Below, one piece after another: positions 25,435 through 33,714 of a stretch of 64,000 bases of DNA. The stretch's first letter is position 1. The number at the start of each line of letters is the position of its first letter. Location: assembly GCF_030817315.1 (NCBI RefSeq), contig NZ_JAUSZF010000001.1, positions 1,906,501 through 1,970,500 of the forward strand, read 5' to 3'. The position numbers and the translations under genes were made by a program. Origin of the DNA: Sphingomonas faeni (GTDB lineage Bacteria > Pseudomonadota > Alphaproteobacteria > Sphingomonadales > Sphingomonadaceae). A model generated the notes under the pieces. The model was not told the DNA's origin and ran no database searches. It was given only the letters and a program-made list of their open reading frames with translations.

Positions 25435-25972
25435 TAGTTCGTAATATTCCTTCTAGTTCGTATAATATTTCATTACTAGTATTGTTATTAAAATAGAGAG
25501 AGGGAGGGGAGGGAGGGGTCCCATAGGTGTTACGTTTTCTACCAAGTTAAGATAAGTTACAGATATATTTAACGCTTCGATGATTCGGTCGTTAATTCGA
25601 ACGACGGTCGGTGTTTAAATTGATGCTAAATCAACAAACGACTTCGTCAGGCACCGCGATCATAAGGGCGTAGACGAAACGTTCGGTGTGGTTGGTTAGG
25701 CTGGATGCGATCAGTTTAGTTTGGAGAAGCTTAATCCTCCCACATACTCTCACCGCGATCCTCACCCTGAACCCTATTGAGCGGTGTTACAGGCTCGTAG
25801 AAGGACCTTTGCGGCAGATGAAGGAAAGCTATGCCTCGACGCGCAGCCGCCGTCCTAAGCTACTTATGCGCCGTCATAACCAGCAACCTATTGTCCATCG
25901 AGCTAAAGGAAGGCGGCGTGACGGGCTGGCTTCGCTAAGGACCGCCCACCCGCCACCGCACATACATCGACC
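25435..25972. other. AT-rich intergenic region, candidate origin or control region
   Basis: 538 bases without a credible gene. Runs of A/T (25440-25500) border a polypurine G-rich block at 25502-25518. Further on are AAGTTA direct repeats near 25542-25559 and an inverted repeat CGGTCGTT/AACGACGG at 25586-25607. It is flanked by the polymerase-like gene and a small gene, both transcribed leftward. Confidence 0.4.
25502..25518 (+). other. G-quadruplex motif GGGAGGGGAGGGAGGGG
   Basis: Four G runs of 3-4 separated by single A residues, which is the strongest class of G4-forming sequence. It lies 68 bases upstream of the polymerase-like gene on the non-template side. Confidence 0.65.
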
Positions 25973-26260
25973 CTATTGCAGAGCCGACAATCCCCACTTG
26001 AACTGCGATATCCGCTTGTTCTTCGGCACTATTATCCAGTCATCACCCATGACGAAGACATTCCACCCCAGCCTCTGTGCCTCCGTCAACACTATGTCCC
26101 GCGAAGCGTATTTGTCTATATGACGTACATTTCGAACTACTGGGCTCATCTTGTCCAAATCAGGATGGGTAAATATGGCACGCAGGTAGCGATCGATTGT
26201 ATTCTGACTCGGTATTGGTTGACGTAGAATAGGGCTGGCACTTAGTTGTAACTGATTCAT
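25973..26260 (-). CDS. Small hypothetical island protein
   Basis: 95 residues from ATG 26260, preceded by CGGAGTAAGTAAA (GGAG, 8-base spacer); the longer frame upstream has no better start. Sequence features: QPIPSQNTIDRYLRAIFTHP, then a helix-turn-like HIDKYASRDIVLTEAQRLGW and a beta hairpin WNVFVMGDDWIIVPKN. No named family is recognised. It lies directly downstream of the integrase on the same strand, the place where excisionases or small recombination factors often lie, but it has no recognisable excisionase fold. Confidence 0.6.
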   Translation of the reverse strand: MNQLQLSASPILRQPIPSQNTIDRYLRAIFTHPDLDKMSPVVRNVRHIDKYASRDIVLTEAQRLGWNVFVMGDDWIIVPKNKRISQFKWGLSALQ

Positions 26261-26392
26261 TTTACTTACTCCGTTGAAGGCGGCAGAGCATCGCACGCCC
26301 CGCAGCCCCAACCTCTAACGTTCGGAACGGGCAAGTAAACCTCTAGTACAATACGACTCTATTACGCTCTTATCGTTATTTTCGTAAAGCGC

Positions 26393-28144
26393 TTACGACA
26401 GCGGTTTAGGCAGTAGTAATCCTTCATAGAATAATGACCTTATGAGTGGGTACGTTTCTTCAATAGTGACTTCACCGATATACCTGGCATCCAGGTCACT
26501 CTTTGCGTGCCCGACAACCTCATGAACGACGTTCATAGGTATGTTATTCGTTGTACCGATCATCGCTTTGAACGCGCCGCGCAACGAATGGAATGTGACC
26601 TCCCTTCGAGCGTCAGGGGCAAGCTTGTCCGCCAGCATGGCAGGTATAACGGTGCGATTAAAAGCCCGGATTACCCGACTGTTCGACCACGCCGGATATG
26701 CGTCTTCCCCACTCCCCGCTGGCTTGATCGCGGTCCAGTCAGGAAACAGGCGCGTTTCACCCCTTCGGCGGATACCATCCACATAAGCTGGAAAGCCAAG
26801 CTCAATCAGGGCATCAAGTATTGGAACGCAGCGACTGCGTCCGTTCTTTGTCCGCCGATGCTCATTGCTCCGAATAAGAAGATGAGCAAGCCCGCCGTCT
26901 AATCGGACCTCGGATAGCTTTATGCCACCCAACTCCCCTGCCCTGCATCCGGTAAGAACTGCAACAATCGGCACCCAATACTCTGCCCCTGTTAGCCGGT
27001 GGCTGCCTGGCAAGTGTGTCTCCGTCGCAGATTGACAGCCTGTAAACCAAGGATGAGCGAAGATGGCATTCAGTTCGCTAATTTGGAGGCGTCGCTTATC
27101 CGGCATTATCGATCTATCGGTAGGTCGAATAAGGTTGCTTAGCCGCATGTTCGAAAGAGGGTTATCACCTTTAAATAAATCAATATCTCGCGCATGGAAG
27201 ATAGCCGAACTCAACATCCGCAGTCGTTTTTTGATGCTTTGTTCGGATAGGTTGCGCTTGATGCTACCCGCAGTCTTGCCGCCCACCTGTTGCTTGGAAA
27301 GGTGATGGACGAAGAGACGTGCATCGGCGCGATCTATGGAAGCGAGCGATTTTCTTCCGACAACTTGCTCGAATTGACGCAAGGCAAGGCGGGTTTCCGA
27401 TATGGTCTTCGGTGCAGGCGCGCGATCCTGTAGATAGCGGCCTACCGCATCGGCCAATGTCAGGTTCGCCGTAGTGGCTTCCACACTGCGCGTGATTGGC
27501 AACGAAGGCACAGAATCCCCAGCCATGATCGACCCGACGCGCTGATAACCCCGTTCCATGCCCGCCCGAACTGCTCCAATGACGGCTCCTAGCGCCTCGG
27601 TATTATCCGCGGCGTCGAACCCTTGATCTATAACGATCCGGCGCGCAGCATCGGCAGGCTTGATAATCGGCCCATCGGTCTCGTCATGGTTGGACCGGAG
27701 AGTCCGCTTTATATCCTCGGCATCGGTTTCCAATTCGTAGACCAGCCGATCGAACTCGGTTGCTGCGGCAGGGTTCACGTTAGCAAACCGCTGCATACGT
27801 TCGATTGGCTCTGCAACGAGCCGACTATACCGATCCGCGATTGCTGTAAGGTCTGCAGCCGTCACCGCTCGTAGAGGCTGGTGAACAGGGGCGAGCGTCC
27901 TGACCTTGATGAAATTGGGATCGGCTATCAGGCGCTCAAATTCCTCATGAACAGCCTGTGCAGCCGCGAACATTTCGCCTGCTCGTTTCGTATGAAGGGA
28001 ACGACGAAATAGGACCTTGGAGCCAAACGCATCTGCAAAACGACGGGCATCGCGTTGGACGCGTGCCGGCACTCGCCGCTCGTATTGATAGACCCCGTCC
28101 CGCGTTCGAACGTACCGTACCTGCGCCGCCAAAATTACCTCCAT
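26393..28144 (-). CDS. int: Tyrosine-type site-specific integrase
   Basis: 583 residues. The N-terminal segment YVRTRDGVYQYERRVPARVQ resembles the DUF6538-type arm-binding region. The core-binding domain is about 225-330 and the catalytic domain about 345-575, with R401 (LTGCRAGELGG), K433 (RRTKNGRSR), H519-x-x-R522 (TFHSLRGAF), H546 (VVGHAKSD) and nucleophile Y555 (DARYIGE). All catalytic residues are present. It lies 104 bases from attR, reading into the island. The ATG at 28144 has no ribosome site of its own; a TTG at 28132 preceded by GGAGG at 5 bases is an alternative start. Confidence 0.93.
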   Translation of the reverse strand: MEVILAAQVRYVRTRDGVYQYERRVPARVQRDARRFADAFGSKVLFRRSLHTKRAGEMFAAAQAVHEEFERLIADPNFIKVRTLAPVHQPLRAVTAADLTAIADRYSRLVAEPIERMQRFANVNPAAATEFDRLVYELETDAEDIKRTLRSNHDETDGPIIKPADAARRIVIDQGFDAADNTEALGAVIGAVRAGMERGYQRVGSIMAGDSVPSLPITRSVEATTANLTLADAVGRYLQDRAPAPKTISETRLALRQFEQVVGRKSLASIDRADARLFVHHLSKQQVGGKTAGSIKRNLSEQSIKKRLRMLSSAIFHARDIDLFKGDNPLSNMRLSNLIRPTDRSIMPDKRRLQISELNAIFAHPWFTGCQSATETHLPGSHRLTGAEYWVPIVAVLTGCRAGELGGIKLSEVRLDGGLAHLLIRSNEHRRTKNGRSRCVPILDALIELGFPAYVDGIRRRGETRLFPDWTAIKPAGSGEDAYPAWSNSRVIRAFNRTVIPAMLADKLAPDARREVTFHSLRGAFKAMIGTTNNIPMNVVHEVVGHAKSDLDARYIGEVTIEETYPLIRSLFYEGLLLPKPLS

Positions 28145-28248
28145 GAGGGTGCGCTGTCTCGCACCGTTGTCTCACGGTCGATGACAGAAAGTCATGGCAG
28201 CGCAACGGCTTGTCCTTAATGCTCTTATGAGCAGACTTATGTTTTGGC

Positions 28249-28265
28249 TCCCGTAGGGGTCACCA
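28249..28265 (+). repeat. attR: duplicated tRNA-Glu 3' end
   Basis: TCCCGTAGGGGTCACCA, identical to the tRNA 3' end at 17928-17944 but without any tRNA body upstream. It marks the right end of the island. Confidence 0.9.
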
Positions 28266-28487
28266 ACGGTAGAATCAGCCGTGTTTGGTGAGTGTGGTTG
28301 AAGCGGTTGTCCCCGACATCGCAATGAGCCCCCATCCGATTAGCTGCGCGCGCTGCAATGGCATGGGGACCTACCGAAACCGGTCGCAAATTCGTTTTTG
28401 TCGTCGCTCCGGCCAGGTATCGGTGAACGATCCGGCGCGGCGATCATTCGGAGAAGGTAACCTTTCTTCGATGCGGAGCGATCGACC

Positions 28488-29267
28488 ATGAAGACCAGTG
28501 GCAACACGATCCTGATGACGGGCGGCGGTAGCGGCATCGGTGAGGCACTGGCTCACCGGTTCCACGATCGTGGTGACACGGTCATCATAGCCGGGCGACG
28601 CCAAGAGACGCTCGTTCGGGCGGCGGAGGGGCGTGATCGCATCCACACGATGACGCTCGACGTTGAGGACGCCGCGGCCGTGGACGCGTTCGCCAAGCAG
28701 GTCGTGGCCGACTTCCCGGCCCTGAATGTGCTGTTCAACAATGCCGGCATCATGAAGTTCGAGGATCTGACGAAGCGGCGCGACCTAGCCGATGCCGAAG
28801 CGACGCTGGCGATTAACGTACTCGGCCCAATCTGGCTGACAAACGCCCTGATCGACCATCTGGCGGGCCAGCCCGACGCCGCGATCGTCACGGTTACGTC
28901 GGGCCTTGCCTATGTGCCGCTGGTCGCCGCGCCGACCTATTCGGCGAGCAAGGCGGCGATCCACTCCTATACGGTCTCGCTGCGGACCCAGTTGGCCGGG
29001 AAGATCGAGGTGATCGAGGTTGCGCCTCCAGGCGTGCAGACCGATCTCACGCCGGGACAGGCGAACCGCCCGGGCTATATGCCGCTCGAGGCGTTCGCAG
29101 ACGCCGTTGCCGCGCAGTTCGCGGAGCAACCGACGCCACGCGAAATCCTGGTCGACGAGGTGCAGTTTCTGCGTCAGGCCGAGCGCGAGGGACGGTTCGA
29201 CGAGACGCTGAAGACATTGACCGAGCGAGCCGCCCAACAGCGTGAGGAGGGTAACCGACGGGGCTGA
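28488..29267 (+). CDS. SDR-family oxidoreductase, DltE-like
   Basis: 259 residues. Classical short-chain dehydrogenase: TGGGSGIGEALA (about 11-22), FNNAGIMKFEDL (about 83-94), catalytic S/Y/K in VTSGLAYVPLVAAPTYSASKAA (Y about 159, K about 163) and the PPGVQTDLT segment. The NNAGIMKFED and DEVQFLRQAEREGRFDE segments fit the COG3967 (DltE-like) group of unknown physiological substrate. It stands just right of attR on the conserved chromosome side. The leader has AGAAGG about 35 bases upstream and no strong ribosome site next to ATG. Confidence 0.88.
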   Translation: MKTSGNTILMTGGGSGIGEALAHRFHDRGDTVIIAGRRQETLVRAAEGRDRIHTMTLDVEDAAAVDAFAKQVVADFPALNVLFNNAGIMKFEDLTKRRDLADAEATLAINVLGPIWLTNALIDHLAGQPDAAIVTVTSGLAYVPLVAAPTYSASKAAIHSYTVSLRTQLAGKIEVIEVAPPGVQTDLTPGQANRPGYMPLEAFADAVAAQFAEQPTPREILVDEVQFLRQAEREGRFDETLKTLTERAAQQREEGNRRG

Positions 29268-29308
29268 CCGGCTTTCCGCGACGCGCGACCAATGCTGGAA
29301 CGAAGCGT

Positions 29309-29644
29309 CTAATCCTCGCGCGCCAAGCTGATGAGGTGGTTGACCACGTCGGCTGGCATCGGATGCGCCACGTCGAAGCCGAACTCCGTCGTGCTCGCCC
29401 ATGCGACCCAACCCGAGTACCTCACGAACGCCGGAACATCGATGACGAGGAAGCGCCCCAGCGTTGCGGGGTATCCCGATCTGATGCGAAAACCGTGAGT
29501 GGCGACATCGACCGCCAGGGCTGAATACGGCTCTCCATCCGGCGCGATTACGAAGACCGGTAAGCAAATCGGCGTTCGCTTTGCCCGTCGCGCATCAGTA
29601 GATGACCGGTCGGGTTTGAACATCTTGTGGTCACGGAAAATCAT
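29309..29644 (-). CDS. PilZ-domain protein
   Basis: 111 residues covering a single PilZ domain. RRAKR (about 19-23) matches the RxxxR c-di-GMP motif; the second motif reads DVATHGFRI instead of the canonical [D/N]xSxxG, so Ser is Ala. The barrel continues with SGWVAWASTTEFGFDVAHPMP. Probably binds c-di-GMP, weakly or not at all given the substitution. Its ATG overlaps the stop of the upstream gene (29641-29644). It is one of three PilZ genes within 2.2 kb, next to the EPS locus. Confidence 0.82.
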   Translation of the reverse strand: MIFRDHKMFKPDRSSTDARRAKRTPICLPVFVIAPDGEPYSALAVDVATHGFRIRSGYPATLGRFLVIDVPAFVRYSGWVAWASTTEFGFDVAHPMPADVVNHLISLARED

Positions 29645-29943
29645 CCCCGTGTAACGCCACGGTTGAAGATAGACGGTATGAGGATCCGCTTGCGGCCATA
29701 GTATGGATTTTTAGCCGCAATCGGGACCGACTCTTCGATACGCCCCTCCTGGAACCCTGCCATCCACTCCGCGAACGCTATCGAACCTTGAATGTATCGA
29801 CAATCGGACATAGACCCTCCCTCGAGGGCGATGTCTTCTCCTTCGATGAAGTATCGCGAGGCACGCATCGGATGGTCTGACTTAGGCTGGCCGTTCATGC
29901 CCCGGTTATGTACGACAAGCTTCCGCTGCCAAGAGGGCATCAC
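29641..29943 (-). CDS. Small hypothetical protein coupled to a PilZ gene
   Basis: 100 residues from ATG 29943 (ATG 29898 gives 85 residues). No signal peptide or membrane segment; the middle reads DCRYIQGSIAFAEWMAGFQEG and the C-terminus AAKNPYYGRKRILIP. No family recognised. Its stop overlaps the start of the PilZ gene by 4 bases, so the two probably function together. Confidence 0.5.
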   Translation of the reverse strand: MMPSWQRKLVVHNRGMNGQPKSDHPMRASRYFIEGEDIALEGGSMSDCRYIQGSIAFAEWMAGFQEGRIEESVPIAAKNPYYGRKRILIPSIFNRGVTRG

Positions 29944-30059
29944 GCCGCTGGTGTCCCGGAATGGAACTGCCTGTCGACCGCAATCGCGCTCTATCCTCGT
30001 TGGGGAGAGGTGACGGCGGGCTCGGTTTCTCAGCTCAGAATCGCACCATCACATCGTGA

Positions 30060-30395
30060 TCAATCCGAACCGTTCTTCTCGATAATATACTCGAGAACCC
30101 TGCTGGGTAATGGATGCGCGAAGTCGATGCCTATCGCCGTCGGGCTAGTCCACGCGACCCAACCCTGCACGTCCGTGAAATTCGGTATCGCTATTTGAAC
30201 GAATGTTCCGACCGCAACGCCAAGGCTGGTTTCGATACGGCAGCCGCGATCGGTGCAATCCGTTATCTTTACCGAGCGCGACTCGAGTTGATCGGCCGCG
30301 ACGGAGGCCTCCCAATCCACCACGATACGGATCGAGCTTCGCTGATCTTGTCCCGTCCATCCCGGAGCGGCGAGTTTGAACGATCGTTCTGTCAT
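30060..30395 (-). CDS. PilZ-domain protein
   Basis: 111 residues from ATG 30395 (preceded by AAGGGA), although the frame extends upstream. RSSIR fits RxxxR; the second motif is DCTDRGCRIE, with Thr for Ser. The remainder, VQGWVAWTSPTAIGIDFAHPLP, is closely related to the protein at 29309, so the two are probably an old duplication. A c-di-GMP effector is likely by family, but binding is not certain given the changed residue. Confidence 0.82.
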   Translation of the reverse strand: MTERSFKLAAPGWTGQDQRSSIRIVVDWEASVAADQLESRSVKITDCTDRGCRIETSLGVAVGTFVQIAIPNFTDVQGWVAWTSPTAIGIDFAHPLPSRVLEYIIEKNGSD

Positions 30396-30513
30396 TCTGA
30401 ATCCCTTGCACGGGCTACCCACGCGGTTTTGGGGAGGCTGTAGCAACCTGTCGGCTGACGGACTGGACGCCTGCAACAGATCACGTGACGTCTTGCGCTA
30501 AGATAACCAGATT

Positions 30514-30672
30514 TTAGCCGAGCAAGGCCCGCAACTCGGTCCGTATCGAAACGTCACTGAATAGACCGTAGCCTGTGTCGAGCCCCTCCTGTCGCAGCAG
30601 CACGAGGACCTCGTAAATGCTGGTCGCCATACCGCTCTGCGCGATTTCGAATGCTCGTCTAAGTATCGTCAT
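30514..30672 (-). CDS. 52-residue hypothetical protein
   Basis: ATG 30672 to TAA 30514; the sequence starts MTILRRAFEIAQSGMATSIY and ends DVSIRTELRALLG. It looks like a small helical protein of a type I associate with sphingomonads: an FE[IL]A[RQ]SG start, a VLxxLRxEG helix and a final ELxALL. There is a weak GGCGGG ribosome site. It is encoded between two PilZ genes, leftward like the first two. Too short for composition to be decisive. Confidence 0.5.
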   Translation of the reverse strand: MTILRRAFEIAQSGMATSIYEVLVLLRQEGLDTGYGLFSDVSIRTELRALLG

Positions 30673-30958
30673 CCCGCCGCCATAGTCCAAAAGCGTTAAG
30701 CATTAATGATAACCACATCCACGTCGTTCCGCATGATCACGTCGCGCACCACCCGCCCCAAAATCGCATTCCGGGTGGTCGTTTTCGGCCCCCAGGGCCA
30801 CCGCGATGGGGCGCCAGCTCGCTGCACTCCAAGCGGAGCGACAACGGGCGACGCGTATGAGATCCAGGGCCTACATCGCCTTCCCTGTTTTCGCCGCTAG
30901 CATTTACGCAATCTTCATTCTAGCATGGTGAATAGCGTTAACGGCTTCAGGTGATACC

Positions 30959-31426
30959 ATGGCAATAAACGCAAAACTCATCAATGACGTCCGCACCGCC
31001 GAGCGCTTCCCGGTGGAACTGGATGCCACCGTGCGCAACGCGGCAGAGCTGCCCTCCGATGTGGTGATCGAGGATCTTTCCGCGACCGGCTTTCGCATGG
31101 TCGGCGGCCCACATATGGAAATAGGCTCGACGGTGTCGATCGGCTTTGCCGGCATCGGGGTGCGGTCCGCGCGACTGGTGCGGCATGATGAAGGCAGTTA
31201 CGCCTGCGAGTTGCATCAGCCCTTGAGCGCGTCCGAGCTGTCCACCGCGCTCAACGCGACGCCCGTCGAGCCGATCATGTTCCCGAAGACGCCGAGCAAG
31301 ACCTGGCTGGCCGATGCGCCCGAGCCTTATGTCGAGGGCTATTCTCCCAAGACCAAGCTGGCGCTGGCGATCGTCATGCCCGCTACACTATGGGCGGTCA
31401 TTGCCGGTATCTACTGGGCGAGCTGA
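30959..31426 (+). CDS. PilZ-domain protein with C-terminal membrane anchor
   Basis: 155 residues. The PilZ domain (about 10-105) has RTAERFPVELDA (RxxxR) and the canonical DLSATGFRMVGG, so both c-di-GMP motifs are intact. After a linker, a hydrophobic helix at about 133-152 (LALAIVMPATLWAVIAGIYW) would anchor it in the inner membrane. It is the only one of the three PilZ proteins with complete binding motifs and an anchor, and is the best candidate to couple c-di-GMP to the adjacent EPS machinery. It is transcribed opposite to the other two. Confidence 0.85.
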   Translation: MAINAKLINDVRTAERFPVELDATVRNAAELPSDVVIEDLSATGFRMVGGPHMEIGSTVSIGFAGIGVRSARLVRHDEGSYACELHQPLSASELSTALNATPVEPIMFPKTPSKTWLADAPEPYVEGYSPKTKLALAIVMPATLWAVIAGIYWAS

Positions 31427-31747
31427 CTATCTGCTTCGTGACTAGAGGCCGTCATGTTCGCAGCGAAGGCCACGGCCTGCTCCGTCATGAGGCAGTGAAC
31501 GCGACGATTTAAAATCCTACGAGTCCAGCGACCATTCCCAGGCGTCGGCATTGGACGAATGCGGCCTGCGACAAATACTCGTCCAATACTGGACGAACCA
31601 GGCCAGCCTCAAAGTCCATAACGGCCTGTAGGTTAATCGCGATCGCCAGTAAGTTTCCAAGCGGTCCCGCGCTTTTCGGAAGCGCGATTTAGCATTTCTC
31701 AAGACTTTGTCTGCAAAGCTCGATTCCGTGGCAAGGCGGAGTGCGAT
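31427..31747. other. Intergenic gap without a supported gene
   Basis: 321 bases. A possible 36-codon leftward frame starts near 31620, but no ribosome site supports it. The last about 60 bases probably hold the promoter of the 31748 gene and the EPS operon. Confidence 0.35.
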
Positions 31748-32317
31748 ATGCGGTGGACAAGTATTCGGCTGATTGGCGTGGCGGCCCTGATGGCGCCCCT
31801 ACCCGCAGCGGCGGCGATCGATCCCTTTCTCACGCCCCGGCAGCAAATCGCAGCACCCAACGGCTTCGTCGTCATGTGCCGCACGCAAGCCGATGCCTGC
31901 AGCGACGTGGCGGGCGCGTCGACAGCGACCGCGGATCGCTGGGAAACCCTTCTCCGCCGCGTAAACCGCCGCGTTAATCGTCACGTCCGGCAGGTGTCGG
32001 ACGTGACGCGCTTTGGTCAACGCGATCTGTGGCGCGCCAGCGGCATCGCTCGCGGCGCCGTTGGCGATTGCGAGGATATAGCCCTCGAGAAACGCAGGTT
32101 GTTGATCGCTGCTGGGGCGCCGGCCGATCGCCTGTTCCTGGCGGTGGCCTATGGAAGAGGCGGTGTCGGACTCCACCTCGTCCTGATCGCACGTACCGAT
32201 CGTGGCGACGTCGTGCTCGACAGCCGCTCCTCGTCGATCACGCCCTGGTCGAACGCGCCCTATACCTGGATCGCGATGCAGTCGGCGATCCGTCCGGAAA
32301 CTTGGTTCAGCGTCTGA
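31748..32317 (+). CDS. BTLCP-type transglutaminase-like cysteine protease, periplasmic
   Basis: 189 residues, with GGAG 6 bases before ATG. Signal peptide about 1-23 (ends AAAA-I). Catalytic triad of bacterial transglutaminase-like cysteine proteinases: C108 in GDCEDIALEKR, H143 in GLHLVLIARTDRGD and D158 in VVLDSR. The family includes LapG, which cleaves surface adhesins under c-di-GMP control. No LapA-like adhesin or LapD is visible nearby, so the substrate is unknown. Its position at the head of the EPS export genes and next to PilZ genes suggests a surface-attachment role (inference). Confidence 0.85.
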   Translation: MRWTSIRLIGVAALMAPLPAAAAIDPFLTPRQQIAAPNGFVVMCRTQADACSDVAGASTATADRWETLLRRVNRRVNRHVRQVSDVTRFGQRDLWRASGIARGAVGDCEDIALEKRRLLIAAGAPADRLFLAVAYGRGGVGLHLVLIARTDRGDVVLDSRSSSITPWSNAPYTWIAMQSAIRPETWFSV

Positions 32318-32425
32318 TCATCAATTCCCTGTTAGGCCAAAGGGATGATGACCTATCGCCATGATCGAGCATTGCCGCGTGATACGCTGTTCTGTAAGAC
32401 GATCCAAACAACCAGAGGCCAAACC

Positions 32426-33037
32426 TTGAAGACCTTCCTGCTGCCTTTCCTCTGCTTGGCTCTTGCTCCGGTGTCGACCGGGGCGACGGCACAGATGGTA
32501 CCCGCATCGCCGGGAACGATCACCGGTGCGCCGCAGTCGGCCACGGCCTTGCCGGTCGCGGGGCTGTCCAAGGTCGACAGCGACTATCGACTCGGCGTTG
32601 CCGACAAAGTGCGCATTATCGTGTTCGACGAGCCGACATTGTCGGGCGAGTTCCTCGTCAATGCCAATGGCAGCCTCTCGATGCCGCTTATCGGCGACGT
32701 ACCCGTGGCAGGCCTGACCGCCTCGGTCGTCACAGAGTCCATTCGTAAGCTTCTGGCCGACGGGTTTCTCAAGGATCCCCAAGTCAGTATCGATATCCTG
32801 ACCTTCCGCCCGTTCTATATCCTGGGAGAGGTCAACAAGCCTGGCGAATACCGCTATTCCAGCGGGCTGACGGTGTTCAACGCCGTCGCCACCGCAGAGG
32901 GCTTCACCTACCGCGCGAACAAGAAGAAGGTCGTGATCAAGCACGCCGGCGAAACCGAGGAAACCAAGCAAAAGCTTACGCCAAACCTTCAGGTTCGGCC
33001 CGGCGACACGATTCGCATCCAGGAGCGCCTATTTTAA
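32426..33037 (+). CDS. Polysaccharide export protein (Wza/GumB-like)
   Basis: 203 residues from TTG 32426, chosen for the AGAGG site and the signal peptide that starts there (KTFLLPFLCLALAPVSTGA); the open frame reaches 32345. Poly_export domain: YRLGVADKVRIIVFDEPTLSGEF, then SMPLIGDVPVAGLT, and a SLBB segment FYILGEVNKPGEYRYSSGLT. The outer-membrane export channel protein for exopolysaccharide. There is no lipobox at the end of the signal, unlike E. coli Wza, so it is probably not a lipoprotein. It works with the barrel (33715) and chain-length kinase (35051) encoded downstream on the same strand. Confidence 0.9.
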   Translation: MKTFLLPFLCLALAPVSTGATAQMVPASPGTITGAPQSATALPVAGLSKVDSDYRLGVADKVRIIVFDEPTLSGEFLVNANGSLSMPLIGDVPVAGLTASVVTESIRKLLADGFLKDPQVSIDILTFRPFYILGEVNKPGEYRYSSGLTVFNAVATAEGFTYRANKKKVVIKHAGETEETKQKLTPNLQVRPGDTIRIQERLF

Positions 33038-33194
33038 TTCGTCTCCCGAGGCAGTGCAGGGCTAACGCCTCGGGATAAGACGCGGCGGAAAACGAAACCG
33101 TACCATTTTCGGACACCCGATTTCCGGCCAACCTCCTGCATTGCCTGGGTTCTTAGCGCGTGCAATAGAGCCGGCAAAAGAGGGGAACCCTGAT

Positions 33195-33674
33195 ATGAGC
33201 ACTAACCGTTTTTGGGCGATCAGCCTGGTTGCCCTTTGCGCAAGTTCGCTTTCGGTCGTTGCAGACGCGGCGCCGCAGCCACAAACTCGTACGGCTACGG
33301 CCGGCGATGCGTCCAAGGCCAAGTCCTACGGTCTGGAGAATCCCGAAGTTCGCCGTGGCTATGAGGTGATCCTCGCTGCGATCGCCTCGGTGCCTGCGCA
33401 AACCGGCAAGCGTACGCAATATCAGGCCCAGATCGCCTACGCGCTGGATCAGGCGCTGCTCGATTGCCCGACTACGCTGGCGGCGCTCGACATGGCATCG
33501 CGTCAGCCGGGTTTTGCCCGGCCGACATATGGCGCCCTGCGTGATGTCATCACCGCGGCTGCCCGGTGTGACGTCAACGGCATCGCGCAAATCGACGGCG
33601 GCCCGGCAGGCCTGCGACTCGGCGCCGGACCTGGTACGGGCTTCGGGGGCGGTAGTTCCAATTACGGAAGCTGA
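33195..33674 (+). CDS. Secreted hypothetical protein of the EPS locus
   Basis: 159 residues from ATG 33195 (AGGGGA upstream; the frame extends further but the signal peptide starts here). Residues 1-25 are a signal peptide ending ADA-A. The mature domain is mainly helical (about 50-130) with two cysteines (LDCPTT and ARCDVNG), then a Gly-rich tail GPGTGFGGGSSNYGS. No family recognised. It lies between the export protein and the outer-membrane barrel, so it is likely a periplasmic accessory of export. Confidence 0.65.
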   Translation: MSTNRFWAISLVALCASSLSVVADAAPQPQTRTATAGDASKAKSYGLENPEVRRGYEVILAAIASVPAQTGKRTQYQAQIAYALDQALLDCPTTLAALDMASRQPGFARPTYGALRDVITAAARCDVNGIAQIDGGPAGLRLGAGPGTGFGGGSSNYGS

Positions 33675-33714
33675 TGCGGCCGTAACTATTGGTTCTAATG
33701 GGGAATAAAATATC

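Larger units (their letters stand above)
17945..28265. mobile_element. tRNA-Glu integrative genomic island, about 10.3 kb
   Basis: Bounded by the 17-bp direct repeat at 17928-17944 and 28249-28265, with a tyrosine integrase gene reading inward beside the right boundary. The contents are more AT-rich than the flanks, lack the palindromic repeats of the chromosome to the left and use visibly different codons. No phage structural, conjugation or relaxase genes are present, so it is a small integrative or satellite-like element that either replicates with its own factor or depends on another element (inference). Confidence 0.88.

Noticed and set aside
28285..28491. 68-codon frame with a CxxC motif next to attR
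   Set aside because: No ribosome site and no recognisable fold; could be a remnant, but the evidence is too weak to call.
30703..30900. Possible C-terminal remnant on the minus strand ending in RVVRDVIMRNDVDVVIINA
   Set aside because: The short stretch reads like a stress-protein end, but without a start, ribosome site or longer homology it may be chance.
31511..31621. 36-codon minus-strand frame MDFEAGLVRPVLDEYL...
   Set aside because: No ribosome binding site and too short to judge; left as intergenic.
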